Part shown: one piece after another, positions 13,766 through 23,465 of the stretch
How positions within the stretch are numbered: the first letter of the stretch is position 1
Layout: the number at the start of each line of letters is the position of its first letter
Source: Strongyloides papillosus
Taxonomy: Eukaryota; Nematoda; Chromadorea; Rhabditida; Strongyloididae
Assembly: GCA_005656395.1 (NCBI GenBank)
Contig: SRSI01000034.1
Span: 1-43,249 of the forward strand
Direction: 5' to 3'
DNA: 43,249 nucleotides
Notes under the pieces: model-generated
What the model was told of the DNA's origin: nothing
Seen by the model: the letters and a program-made list of their open reading frames with translations, nothing else
The model's database searches: none
Program-made: the position numbers and the translations under genes

Positions 13766-13818
13766 TGAAGTTAAGTTTAAAAAAGGCATCCTTTTAGTGG
13801 AAAAATAAAATTCAAAAT

Positions 13819-14418
13819 ATGACAAAAAAAATTATGCTTTTATTTGGATTACTGCTCATAATATTTTCTTTAAATGTTATTCAAAGTGAACTGTATGAAT
13901 CTAAACCTGGTGAACTAAGTGAAGCTTCTCCTAATGTTCAAGAAAACTTAGTATCTCTTGATGATCTTGATAATTCAAACATTAAAAATAATATTATAAA
14001 AAGAGATGTTTCTAGTGGCGATGAACAAGAAGATTCAGCAGGTAAAAGTATGAGAGCTCAGAGTGTGAAACGTAGACACTCACCTTCTCATTTTTCAAGA
14101 GCAAGAAGATTACTTCAACTTGGAGGTCAAAGAAGAAGTGGAAGACGTGGAATAAGTGGAAGAGGTAGAAGAAGAGTACAACCTGGAAGAAGAGGAAGTG
14201 GAAGATTTCCTGGAAGTTTAAGTCGTTCACGTAGTAAACTCTCTGGTAGAGGTAGAAGAGCTAGACAAGGCTCTAGAGGAAGAAGCAGGGGAAGACGAAA
14301 CCAGTCACCTGCAGGTGATATGGCTTTAGAGGAAGAAGTAGCGGAAGAAGATGTCGCTGAAGAGGAATCGGTTCCATATCCCTATTACTATGATTATTAT
14401 GATTATTATTATTGTTAA
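13819..14418 (+). CDS. secreted Arg/Gly/Ser-rich protein with acidic Tyr-rich tail, family copy 1
   Basis: 199 residues, no named family recognised. Layout: signal peptide (residues 1-23, KIMLLFGLLLIIFSLNVIQS); a conserved propeptide-like stretch (LYESKPGELSEASPNVQENL, then SLDDLDNSNIKNNIIKRDV) with a dibasic KR suited to processing; a strongly basic middle from RARR (about residue 94) to residue 160, full of GRR, GRG and SRS; a hinge RRNQSPAGD; and an acidic tail with EEEVAEEDVAEE then YYYDYYDYYYC. The single cysteine is the last residue, which would allow disulfide dimers. Basic and acidic halves roughly balance, as in some stored cationic precursors; nucleic-acid or polyanion binding by the RG part is inference. 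The gene sits between the VWA gene and copy 2, in the same direction as both. Confidence 0.7.
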   Translation: MTKKIMLLFGLLLIIFSLNVIQSELYESKPGELSEASPNVQENLVSLDDLDNSNIKNNIIKRDVSSGDEQEDSAGKSMRAQSVKRRHSPSHFSRARRLLQLGGQRRSGRRGISGRGRRRVQPGRRGSGRFPGSLSRSRSKLSGRGRRARQGSRGRSRGRRNQSPAGDMALEEEVAEEDVAEEESVPYPYYYDYYDYYYC

Positions 14419-14503
14419 TCATGGGTAATTTTGATTTTTCTAAGAATAATTCTAAGTTACGAAAGAGAAATATTGAAGTTATCTTTTGTAATTTAACTAA
14501 TTG

Positions 14504-14578
14504 AAGAAATAACATATATATTTTATTTCTTTTAGGCATTTTTTTAATCTTTAAATTATGAAAATGTTGTCATAATTT
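14504..14578 (+). other. paired 3' stem-loops after copy 1
   Basis: Two inverted repeats downstream of the stop: AAGAAATAA / TTATTTCTT (14504-14512 with 14523-14531) and AAATTATGA / TCATAATTT (14553-14561 with 14570-14578). An AATAAAA polyadenylation signal follows near 14587. The stems are identical in all four copies while the loops differ. Confidence 0.6.
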
Positions 14579-14663
14579 TAACGAACCAATAAAATATTAA
14601 TAATTACACTTTCTCCGATAAAAGTTGTTATTATACCTTAATATTGGAAATCGTCGGGTCACT

Positions 14664-14680
14664 GTCACATTGGGTTAGTC
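14664..14680 (+). pseudogene. 5' fragment of a tRNA-Thr in unit 1
   Basis: GTCACATTGGGTTAGT aligns with the acceptor strand, D-stem and start of the D-loop of the intact tRNA at 33464. Beyond this point the sequence is unrelated, so the anticodon arm and B box are missing and the fragment cannot be a working gene. Confidence 0.5.
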
Positions 14681-16170
14681 ACTTAGAACTTTTTGCTTTT
14701 CTTTTTCCACTATTTATCAAAATGACCGGGAATTTTTTGATAATTAGAAAATACCAATCAGTATATACTTGTACATACATTGTGAAGTAAATTAAAAACC
14801 TCAGATGTTTATTACAACTTTGTCTCATGAGTAATTTTTTAGATAACATCTATATATACATTATCATAAGATGTATTTTTTTACATCTATTTTAACCAAA
14901 TTGTGCATTTGGTACACAGTTTCAACACCAGTAATTTAGTAGATTCTTTATTATCTAAAGCTATTAACATGTGTAATATTTACATGTCCTGAAATACCAT
15001 GCAGTTGGCTAGACTAATGAAGGATAAATTAATGTTGTTTCTTTCGCTATAATGATCTTTTTCATTTTTAGGCATTTTATGTACTACAAGTGGTATCAAC
15101 TCAAAACTTTAAAACTAGCAAAAACTTTAATAGATAAGTTTAAATTGTTATTTTCATTACGAGAATTACTATATTTTTAGGTATAATATTTTTGTTATGA
15201 AAGTGGTAACAGTTGAGGAAGAGTATTATGTAAGTACATTTCGATGGAAAAATAATATTTCTATATTTATAGACATTACTGATATCATACAAAGAAATAT
15301 TTTGGAGCTTGTCTAGATCATTAAGAGATAGGTTTTTATTGTTTATTTTTAATATTAATAATTTTATTTGTATGTTAATTTTGTATAACAGTGCATGTGA
15401 AAACAGTTTAAATGAAATCTTGTGGACTACATATGGATTACAGTTTTATATTTACAATCTTTGCTGGAAATTATAATGAAGAAGTTTTAGAGCTTAGCAG
15501 TAATTTTATCAAATAAGTTTATATTAATTTATTTATTATAATTATTGTTTATCTTAATGTTAAATTTGTTTTACTAGTAAATTTAGTAGATATTTTAACA
15601 AATAAAATATAAATTTTATATTGCTACAACTTTTAGCTATTAATTTACCGTTGTTTATTTATTTTTTTATTATTAATAAAACTTTAAAGTGTATATATTT
15701 TTTGTCAATGTCTTGAAACATTTTTGTCGAGCAATCAGTTTGAGTAAGTTGAATATAAATAATAAACATTTATTGTCACATTTCATTATTTTGTTTCTTT
15801 AAATAATAAATGCCTATTACTAACAATAGTTCTAACAAGTTTTAATGAGTATAAAAATTGTATATTATATACCATTTTGAAAAAAGTTCAAAAATTTTTT
15901 TATATTACAACACTCTGGAATAAAATAAGAATTTTTTGACAATTTAAAATGACAGTCGATTTTGACGTCAAATTTTCTAAAAATTAAAAAGTGAGTGTAG
16001 GTAGGTAGGATGTTGAGTTGTGAAAATAAGAGTTGGAAGATTAGTAGTTTCAGTGTAGCAAAAAGTTGAACAATGATATTAATTTTGTTTTTCGAGATGG
16101 CTATCTTATGCAGATTTGCCATATAGAACAGATGTATCTTCTGCAGCTCTGCATAAGATAACCTCATCTA
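14681..16170. other. non-coding tail of unit 1
   Basis: AT-rich. Bases 14795-15960 are shared with units 2 and 3 (for example AAACTAGCAAAAACTTTAAT near 15110 and again near 20688 and 24972). From about 15960 to 16170 the sequence is not found in the other units and contains a 13-bp inverted repeat. No credible gene: the minus-strand frame at 15865-16167 spans the boundary between shared and unshared sequence. Confidence 0.5.
16102..16160. repeat. 13-bp perfect inverted repeat at the unit 1/2 junction
   Basis: TATCTTATGCAGA at 16102-16114 pairs exactly with TCTGCATAAGATA at 16148-16160, leaving a 33-nt loop. It lies a few bases before the decayed VWA-gene fragment that opens unit 2. Confidence 0.6.
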
Positions 16171-16256
16171 TTGTATGCTGGGCTAAATACATTAGCTGCT
16201 ATTTTATCTAGTATGATAAATGATGCTTTCATTAGAAATGAGGTATATAATTGTTA
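16171..16256 (+). pseudogene. decayed copy of the 3' end of the VWA/lectin gene
   Basis: The stretch AATACATTAGC...TTATCTAGTA...TAATTGTTAAG aligns with AATACATTAGC...TTATCTGGTA...TGCTTGTTAAG at the end of the gene at 6389-12898, including the stop codon and the 3' flank AAGATATATA(C/G)CATAAATA. It shows that the segment duplicated to make unit 2 began inside the last exon of that gene. The final Cys codon TGT survives only as a changed codon, so this is debris, not an exon. Confidence 0.65.
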
Positions 16257-17117
16257 AGATATATAGCATAAATAGCACTTTTGTTAAAATATAATAAATT
16301 TTGATAGACAAATAAAATTTTTATTTTTTTTAATAACTTCTTTAGTAGTTTTAAATTTTTAGTTAAATACCTATCTGTTAATAGTAATCATTCAACTTGT
16401 TTGCATTAGTCTTAAAGTAAATTATAACTAAGTAACTTTTTAAATTTTTCTAAAAAACTATGGTGCTTTTTGGTCCGTAACTTGGCTAAAGTATTTTCCG
16501 ATAATTTGTGTTTCATAAGTTAAATGAAATACGTCTTGTGACTATTTGATAATAAAAATTAATTAAGCGAGAAAAAAGTTATGCTAATTTACTTTTATGA
16601 AAAAAATTTGAAATTTTTGAAAAATTAATTACTATATCAGATTTTTTATGAAAATTTATGGAAAAAATCAGTTATTTCTTTAAAATAAACTGTCAGAATC
16701 ATACAACACTTTTTTTATTGATAGAGAAAAGTGTTTCGCATAAATTTTTTTTAATAAATCAAGATATTCAATAGATTGTTCTTGAAAAGAACTAAGCATA
16801 ATCATAATGTTTGCAATACAAAGATTTTTTTTCGTCATAAATAAACGTATATCTATAGAATCAGCTTAGATAATATTACTATAACTTGAAAGAGCATGAA
16901 AAACTAAATATATTTTATTAAAAAGTGAGAAATTTTTTATACCAACAAATATTTTCACTTAAATTTGTTAGAACAGCACTAAACTTTCTACGACTGTTTC
17001 AAAATATTTTTAAAAAATTCATCTATTTTTCAAATTAAAAAGGAACAACAAATATTTTTTTATAAAAAAATAATTTTTCACCTTCAAATGCATATTTACA
17101 TTGTAAAACTTTTTTAC

Positions 17118-17125
17118 TATATAAT
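17118..17125 (+). promoter_or_regulatory. TATA-like element of RG-rich gene 2
   Basis: TATATAATGAAGTT corresponds to the conserved TATTTAAATGAAGTT of the other copies, 60 bp before the ancestral start position (17178) and 75 bp before the ATG now used. Confidence 0.4.
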
Positions 17126-17192
17126 GAAGTTAAGTTTAAAAAAGCCATACTCTTAATAAGAATATAGAGTTCTAAGCATAATAAATAAAATT

Positions 17193-17786
17193 ATGCTTTT
17201 ATTCGAATTATTGCTTATAGTATTTTCCTTTAATGTTATTCAAAGTAAATTGTATGAATCAGAATCTGATGAACTGAGTGAAGCCGCTTCTAATGTTCAA
17301 GAAAATTTAGTATCTCTTGATGATCTTGACTATTCAAACATTAAAAATAATATTATAAAAAGAGATGTTTCTGGTGTCGATGAACAAGAATATCCAACAG
17401 GTGAAAGTATGAGAGTTCAGAATGAGCAATTTAGGCATTTACCTTCTGGTCATTCAAGAGCAAAAAGACTACTTCAATTTAGAGGTCAAAGAAGAAACGG
17501 AATAATTGGAATATTAGGAAGAATTGCAAGAATTGCAAAAGGATTACGAGCTGGTAAAAAAGGAAGATTTCCTGGAAGAAGAGGTCGTTCACGTGGTAGA
17601 TCCACTAGTAGAGATAGAAGAGATAGACAAGGCTCTAAAAGAAAAGGCAGAAAAAGAAAAAACAGGTCAGCTGCAGGTGATCCGGATTTATTGGAAGAAG
17701 CAGCGGAAAAAGATCCAGCTGAAGAGATAATGGATCCAGATTACGACTGTGATTTTTCAGGTGAATCTGTCTATTATTCTAGTTAA
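17193..17786 (+). CDS. secreted Arg/Lys/Gly-rich protein, family copy 2 (ancestral start lost)
   Basis: 197 residues from ATG 17193. The other copies start with M(T/V/A)(K/N)KIM; here the matching first codon at 17178 is ATA, so the protein begins at what is Met6 elsewhere. The leader MLLFELLLIVFSFNVIQS still looks like a signal peptide, although a Glu now sits where its neighbours have Gly or Arg. Then come the conserved LYESESDELSEAASNVQENL and SLDDLDYSNIKNNIIKRDV, a basic middle with fewer GRG and more Lys (RGRSRGRSTSRDRRDRQ), the hinge KNRSAAGD, and an acidic tail LLEEAAEKDPAEE with one cysteine in DYDCDF. Function unknown. Whether loss of the first ATG weakens translation or secretion cannot be judged from sequence. 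Confidence 0.6.
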   Translation: MLLFELLLIVFSFNVIQSKLYESESDELSEAASNVQENLVSLDDLDYSNIKNNIIKRDVSGVDEQEYPTGESMRVQNEQFRHLPSGHSRAKRLLQFRGQRRNGIIGILGRIARIAKGLRAGKKGRFPGRRGRSRGRSTSRDRRDRQGSKRKGRKRKNRSAAGDPDLLEEAAEKDPAEEIMDPDYDCDFSGESVYYSS

Positions 17787-17878
17787 TGTTAAACATGACT
17801 AATTTTATACTATTCTAAATAAGATTCCAAATTAAGAAAGAGCAATATTGAAATTATCTTTTGTAATTTAACTAATTC

Positions 17879-17953
17879 AAGAAATAACAAATACGTTTTA
17901 TTTCTTTAAAGCATTTTTTTAATTTTTAAATTATGAATACATTGTCATAATTT
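17879..17953 (+). other. paired 3' stem-loops after copy 2
   Basis: AAGAAATAA / TTATTTCTT (17879-17887 with 17898-17906) and AAATTATGA / TCATAATTT (17928-17936 with 17945-17953), followed by AATAAAA near 17964. Same stems as copies 1, 3 and 4. Confidence 0.6.
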
Positions 17954-18036
17954 TAACAGACCAATAAAATATTAATATCAGACTTTCTTCCATATAAATT
18001 GTTTTTATACCTAGATATGAAAATTGTCAGGCCACT

Positions 18037-18052
18037 CCCACATTGACCTAGT
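18037..18052 (+). pseudogene. 5' fragment of a tRNA-Thr in unit 2
   Basis: CCCACATTGACCTAGT matches the first 16 bases of the intact tRNA at 33464 with a few changes; the rest of the tRNA is absent and is replaced by CACTCAGAACC, as in unit 3. Confidence 0.45.
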
Positions 18053-18171
18053 CACTCAGAACCTTTTGCGTTTTTTTTTTTGCTATTTATCAAAATGACA
18101 GGAAATTTTATTATAATCAGAAAATATCAATCATTATATACTTGCACATATGTTGTGATGTATATATTAAG

Positions 18172-19074
18172 TTGAGGAATAAATAATGGTCGCAAATTCT
18201 TACTACAATTTTCCATTGTAAAAAATTAAAATAAATAAATTCATATTAAAACAGTCTTTATGTAGAAATGTAGAGAGACTTGCTCTAATAATATTTTGCA
18301 TATTACCTTAATTTATAAATTAATTTTTAAAAAAGTTATGTCCGATCTTAAAAATGTTGTCAATAGAGAATTAAGAGTAATTTTCTTACATGAGTGTAAA
18401 CTTAGACGTTATTGAGTTGAAGAATATCGAAATAAAGTGAATGCATAGAAGGAAGGGTCAACTTCTGAGCGCTCTTTGCGTCGGTGGTTTGGGAAATTCC
18501 AAGGGGTTAATTTTGATCTCAACATGGAAGAGGGTAAAAGAAGACCCTTTAATACCAATACTCAGAATTATTTAAGATTGTGGACCTAAATCTAAAACAG
18601 TGATCAAGAGAGTTGAAATATATTGACAGGAGCTTGAAAAAATGGATGAAAAACTAGAAAAAATCATCTGGCTTTAAAAATAGGAATAATCCAATACTAT
18701 AGGATGATAAGACAAGATGCCATTTTTCAAAACTAATATTAAAAAAACTTGGTGAATTGCAATATGAAGCTCTACTTTACTCTCCATACACCCCTGATCT
18801 TTTCCCAACAATTTTCAATCTGTTTAAACATTTGAATGTATTTTTAAAGGATAAATTGTTTAAGAATCAGGAGTCGACAGAAAGCAATTTCAGTGACTTT
18901 TATTAGATCTAAAAGTCCTGAATCCTGTAAAACGGTTATTCAAAAGCTAAAAGAACGTTGATAAAAATGTGTAGATTCTGACGAATATAATTTTGATTAA
19001 TTTACTTAACATAAACTTTAAAAACTATTGTCTTAATTCACTTTTTTTCTCCGCGGTCATTATTTATTTCTCAA
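18172..19074 (+). mobile_element. degenerate Tc1/mariner-superfamily element (family A)
   Basis: Terminal inverted repeats: left TTGAGGAATAAATAATGG (from 18172), and the reverse complement of 19053-19074 (TTGAGAAATAAATAATGA), 19 of 22 positions matching. Between them are plus-strand transposase remnants: LRRWFGKF, typical of the N-terminal helix-turn-helix region, near 18476-18500, and YSPYTPDLFP near 18779, the mariner motif preceding the third catalytic Asp (here replaced). Many stops and frame changes; the element is dead. Its termini differ from those of the other mariners in this window. Confidence 0.65.
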
Positions 19075-19078
19075 TCCA

Positions 19079-20363
19079 TTAGGTTGTTTAATTGAAAATG
19101 TCGCTTTTTGACAGTCAATTTTAAAATTTCATAACTTAGTCAAAAATTAATATTTTTATTTGAAATAAGTACCGTTAGAATCAGCACATTGTTGCCAACG
19201 TGGTACAAGTTTATTTATGCCGTTTGAAAAAAAAAACTCCGGTCTCTAGAATTTAAAAACTTCAAGACGTCATTTTTCAGGTCATCAGATTTAGAAAATT
19301 TCTTTGTCACAAATGAAGCTCTAATTCCTTGAATAAATAATAATCTGTTAAAGACAAGTCCGGTGAATAAGGAAGATGTGGCAGAGTTTTATTTTCCAAT
19401 TCTTTAAGCTTCTGCATCTTCGTTTTTGAAACGTGAGGTTTAGCATTATCATGGAGTAATACTGGACCTCTTTTGTTGACCAGTTCAGGCTTCAAAACAG
19501 GTAATTTCGTGCGCATTTTTTCTTTTTCCTTACAGTATCTGTCTGCAGTCATAGTTTCTCTATGATTTAGATACTTATGATAGATTATTCCACCACAATT
19601 TCACCAAATAAGCAGGATTACTTTCTTATTTGAATACCTAAGTTTCGGGAAGTTTTTAGGGTTCTCATTTTTGCCCACCCATTGCAATGACCTCTTACAA
19701 TTGTCAAACATGATCCATTTTTCATCGCACGTTATAATTCTTTTTAAAAATAGGTCATTTTTGTTCCTGTGAATCAAAGAATAACAAGTTTACATGCTTC
19801 TAAAACATTAGTTGGGAGTATACTCATGGGGTATGTAAGAATCCATTTTTTTCTTCATATTTATAAGTTTTAAGCGGTTGGATACAGTTCCAACACTAAC
19901 ATTCAATTCCCCAGTGAGCTCCCGAACAGTTATTCTTGGATTATGTTCCACCATTCTTTTTATTTTTTCGTTTTCAAGAACATTTATTCCATGAAAACCC
20001 TCATTTCTCTGAAGACTTATATCTCCATTGCGGAATTTCTGGAACCAACATTGTATGGTTCGTTTGTTAGTGGATCTTTGACCAAATGCTTTATTTACTT
20101 TCCTTGAAGTTTTGGCTGCTGCTTGGCTAAGTTTGAACTCGTACAAGTAAATTGGTCGGAAATCTATTTTTGACGTAACTTCTTTTTAGAGTAATGGCAA
20201 CTTTTTAATAATTGCGAACAAAATGCAAAAAGATGACAATGATAGTCCTCGATTTGCTCTACGAGATGGTATATATCTTGTAGCGATAGGTGAACGTATA
20301 AGAAGGTTATGATCATTTAAAATTTGATGATCTAAAAAGCGACATTTTCAATTGAACAACTAA
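19079..20363 (-). mobile_element. mariner element (family B), transposase interrupted
   Basis: About 1285 bp with inverted termini TTAGGTTGTTTAATTGAAAA (left) and TTAGTTGTTCAATTGAAAAT (right, reversed). A minus-strand transposase is recognisable: N-terminal HTH part at 20146-19808 (IQCWFQKFRNGD, VGTVSNRLK), a TCDEKW motif with the first catalytic Asp near 19728, and the C-terminal part at 19552-19307 with LLHDNAKPHVS (second Asp) and YSPDLSLTDYYLF (third Asp, DD34D type). A stop after HEYTPN and further frame changes disable it. The right flank has TA; the left flank is CA, possibly because it abuts element A. Confidence 0.8.
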
Positions 20364-21530
20364 TAATAGAAACCTCAAATACTTATTATAACTTTGTATC
20401 TCGAGTAGTTTTTTAGATAACGTTTATGTATATTTTATCATAAAGTGTATTTTTTACATCTATTTTAAGCAAATTGTGCATTTGATACACAGTTTCAGCA
20501 TCAGATATTTAATAGATACTTTATTATCTAAAGCTATTATACATGTGTAATATTTATATATTCTGAGATGTTATAGATTTAGCTGGACTATTAAAGGATG
20601 AGTTTATGTTATTTCTTTCGCTGTAATGATCTTTTTCATTAACAGGCATTTTATGTACTACAAGTGGTATCAACTCCAAAGTTCTGAAACTAGCAAAAAC
20701 TTTAATAGATAAGTTTAAATTGTTATTTCTATAATGAGAAGTATTATATTTTTAGATTTAATATTTTTGTAATGAAAATCGTAACAGTTGAGAATGAATA
20801 TTATGTAAGTACATTTCATTAAAAAAATAAAATTTTTATATTTATAGTCATTACAGATATCATACTAAGAAATATTTTGAAATTTTTCTAAACGATAAAG
20901 AGATAGGCTTTTATTGTTTCTTTGTTAATATTAATAATTTTGTTTGTATGTTAATTTTGTATAGAAGTGCATGTGATAACAGTTTAAATGAAACCTTGTG
21001 AACTACATATGGATTACAGTTTTTTATTTACAATCTATGTAGGATATTGTAATGAAGAACGTTTTAGAGATTAGCAGAAATTTTATTAGATAAGTTTATT
21101 TTAATTTATTTATTAAAATAATTGCTTATCTTTATGTAAAGTTCATTTTATGAGTAATTTTAATAGATATTTAAACAAATAAAAAATAAATTTTATATTG
21201 CTACAACGTTTAGCTATTAATTTGCCGTTGTTTATTTATTTTATTATTATTAATAAAACTTTAAAGTGTACATATTTTTTGTCAGTATCTTGAAACGTTT
21301 TTAATGAGTATAAAAATTGTATATTATACACCATTTTGAAGGAAATTTAAAAATTTTCTTTAAAAGACTAGGCTTTGGAATAATCTAAAAATTTTTTGAC
21401 AATTAGAATGTGAGTGTGGTTAAATATAAGTTTAATATTAAAGTATAAGTAATAGAATTTTATTAGGTGGTGTTACCTCTATAATTTAACACATATAGAT
21501 ATAAAAATTACATTCAAATTTTATATAATA
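20364..21530. other. non-coding tail of unit 2
   Basis: Resumption of unit sequence after the mariner pair: AGAAACCTC at 20368 matches unit 1 near 14795 and unit 3 near 24650. AT-rich, no gene seen. Confidence 0.55.
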
Positions 21531-22812
21531 TTAGGTTGTTCTACTGAAAATTTCACTTTTATGATGATCAATTTTTAAAATATGATAATTTTTTTATACG
21601 TTTACGTATCGCTACAGGATATATACCATATTGTAGAGCAAATCAAGAACTATCTAATTCATTTTTTTGCATTTTGTTCACCAGTATTATGATGTTGTTA
21701 TCATCTTAAAAATAAGTTGCCTTAAAAATGGATTTTTGATCAATTTATTTGTACGGTTTAAAATTTGGCTAAACAGAAACCAAAACTTCAAAAAAAATTA
21801 ATAAAGCATATAGCCAAAAATCTACCAACAAACAAACCATACAATGTTGATTTCAGGAATTTCGCAATGAAGATATAAGTCTTTAGCGAAAGTAGGGGTT
21901 CTCGTGGAGTCAGAGTTCTTGAAAACAAAAAATTAAAATGAATAATGGAAAGTAGTCTAAAAACAACTATTCGGGAGCTCGCAGGAGAATTGGCTGTCAA
22001 TTATAGAACTGTATCTAACCACTTAAAAGACATAAATATAAGAAAAAAATGGATTCCTACATAGCTTATTAATAAACTCCAAACCAATATTTAAAAAGGA
22101 TGAAAGTTTGTTATTCTTTAATTTTTAGGAACTAGAATGACCCATTTTTGAATAGAATTGTAACGTGCAATAAAAAATAGATCATGTTTGTCAATTTTAG
22201 AAGTTTATTCCAATATTGAGAAAAAATAAGAGTTGTAAAAACATTCTGAACCTCAAAAATTCAAATAAGAAGATATTGTTAACTATTTGGTGGAATTGTA
22301 ATGGAGTCATTCATCAAAAGTTTTTAATTCTGGCGGAACTATGACTGCAGACCCATATTGTAAGGAATTTAAAAAAATGTACTAGAAATTATCGGTTCAA
22401 AAATCTGTATTGACCAATAGAAGAGGTCCTATGTTACTGCATGATAATGCTAGGCGTCACGTTTCACAAACCACGGTGCAGAAGCTTAACGAATCAGAAT
22501 ATGAAACTCTATCACATCTCTTCATTCACAGAACTTATCCCCAACGAATTATCATTTTTTTCAAGGAAATAGAGCGTCATCTGCGGCAGAAAATATTCTC
22601 TAACTCTGTAGACCTGAAAAATGACGCTTTGGGGTTTTTGGATTCCGAAGACTGGAGTTTCTTTTCAAATAACGTAAATAAATTTATATTACGTTGGCAA
22701 CAATGTATTGATTACAACGGTATTTACTTCAAATAAAAATACAAATTTTTGACTAAGTTATAACATTTTGAAATTGATTTCAAAAAGCGATAATTTCAGT
22801 TAAATAACCTAA
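21531..22812 (+). mobile_element. mariner element C (family B) at the unit 2/3 junction
   Basis: 1282 bp with TA on both sides (21529-21530 and 22813-22814). Inverted termini TTAGGTTGTTCTACTGAAAA and, reversed, TTAGGTTATTTAACTGAAAT. Plus-strand transposase debris: a HTH-region remnant near 21955-22050, and the C-terminal third at 22410-22736 with LLHDNARRHVSQ and RWQQCIDYNG. The motif before the third Asp is corrupted (TYPQRIIIFF), so it is inactive. The same insertion, at the same site, occurs in unit 4 as element D. Confidence 0.8.
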
Positions 22813-23404
22813 TACGTCTTTGGGTATTTAAAGATAAAAATTAATCAAGTATGAAATAAGTTATTTTAATGACAATTTTTTTTATGAAAAGACTTAAAAT
22901 TTCTGAAAAACTAATTACAATATAAAATTTCCTATGAAATTTATCAAGAAAATCGGTAATATCTCGAGAATAGGCTGTCAGAGTCTTACAAAATTTTGTT
23001 TTTTGTTATGAAAAGTGTTTCAAATAAGATTCGTTTAATAAATCTAGACGTAAAATAGATTGTTTTTGAAAAGAACTTAGCATAACCATAATATTTACAA
23101 TTCACAGATATTTTTTCAACATAAATTAACGTATATCAACAAAGTAAATCAAAAAAACATTACTACAGCTTTAAAGAGCGTAAAAAATTAAGTATATTTT
23201 TACTAAAAAATCAAAAATTTTTTAATACCAACAAATATTTTTATTAACATTTGTTAGCACAGCGCTAAATTTTACATGATTGTTTCAAAATATTTTTTAT
23301 AAATTTTTCTATTTTTCAAATTTATAAGAAAAAATAAATATTTTTTTATATTAAAAACAAATTTTTATCTTCAAATGCATGTTTACTTTGTAAACATATT
23401 TTAA

Positions 23405-23412
23405 TATTTAAA
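23405..23412 (+). promoter_or_regulatory. TATA-like element of RG-rich gene 3
   Basis: TATTTAAATGAAGTT, 54 bp before the ATG at 23466, as in copies 1 and 4. Confidence 0.45.
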
Positions 23413-23465
23413 TGAAGTTGAGTTTTAAAAGGCCATCCTTTTAATGAAAATAGAAAGTTATAAGA

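Larger units (their letters stand above)
12830..15990 (+). repeat. tandem unit 1 of the RG-rich secreted protein array
   Basis: Diverged segmental repeat. It opens with the last codons and 3' flank of the VWA gene, then ~900 bp of AT-rich 5' flank (for example the GCGAGAAAAAAGTTATGC block near 13206), the coding gene at 13819, paired 3' hairpins, a truncated tRNA start at 14664, and a ~1.2 kb tail containing the AGTGGTATCAACTC block near 15090. The same order recurs in units 2 and 3; unit 4 stops at its tRNA. Boundaries are approximate because similarity fades. Confidence 0.7.
16171..21530 (+). repeat. tandem unit 2 of the RG-rich secreted protein array
   Basis: It carries the VWA-gene 3' remnant, ~900 bp of 5' flank closely matching 12899-13818, the gene at 17193, hairpins, a tRNA 5' fragment, then two mariner-type insertions (18172-20363), after which the unit tail resumes at AGAAACCTC (20368). 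It runs to the mariner element at 21531. Confidence 0.7.

Noticed and set aside
15865..16167. 100-codon minus-strand open frame
   Set aside because: It spans the edge between shared unit tail and unshared junction sequence and is not preserved in the other units.
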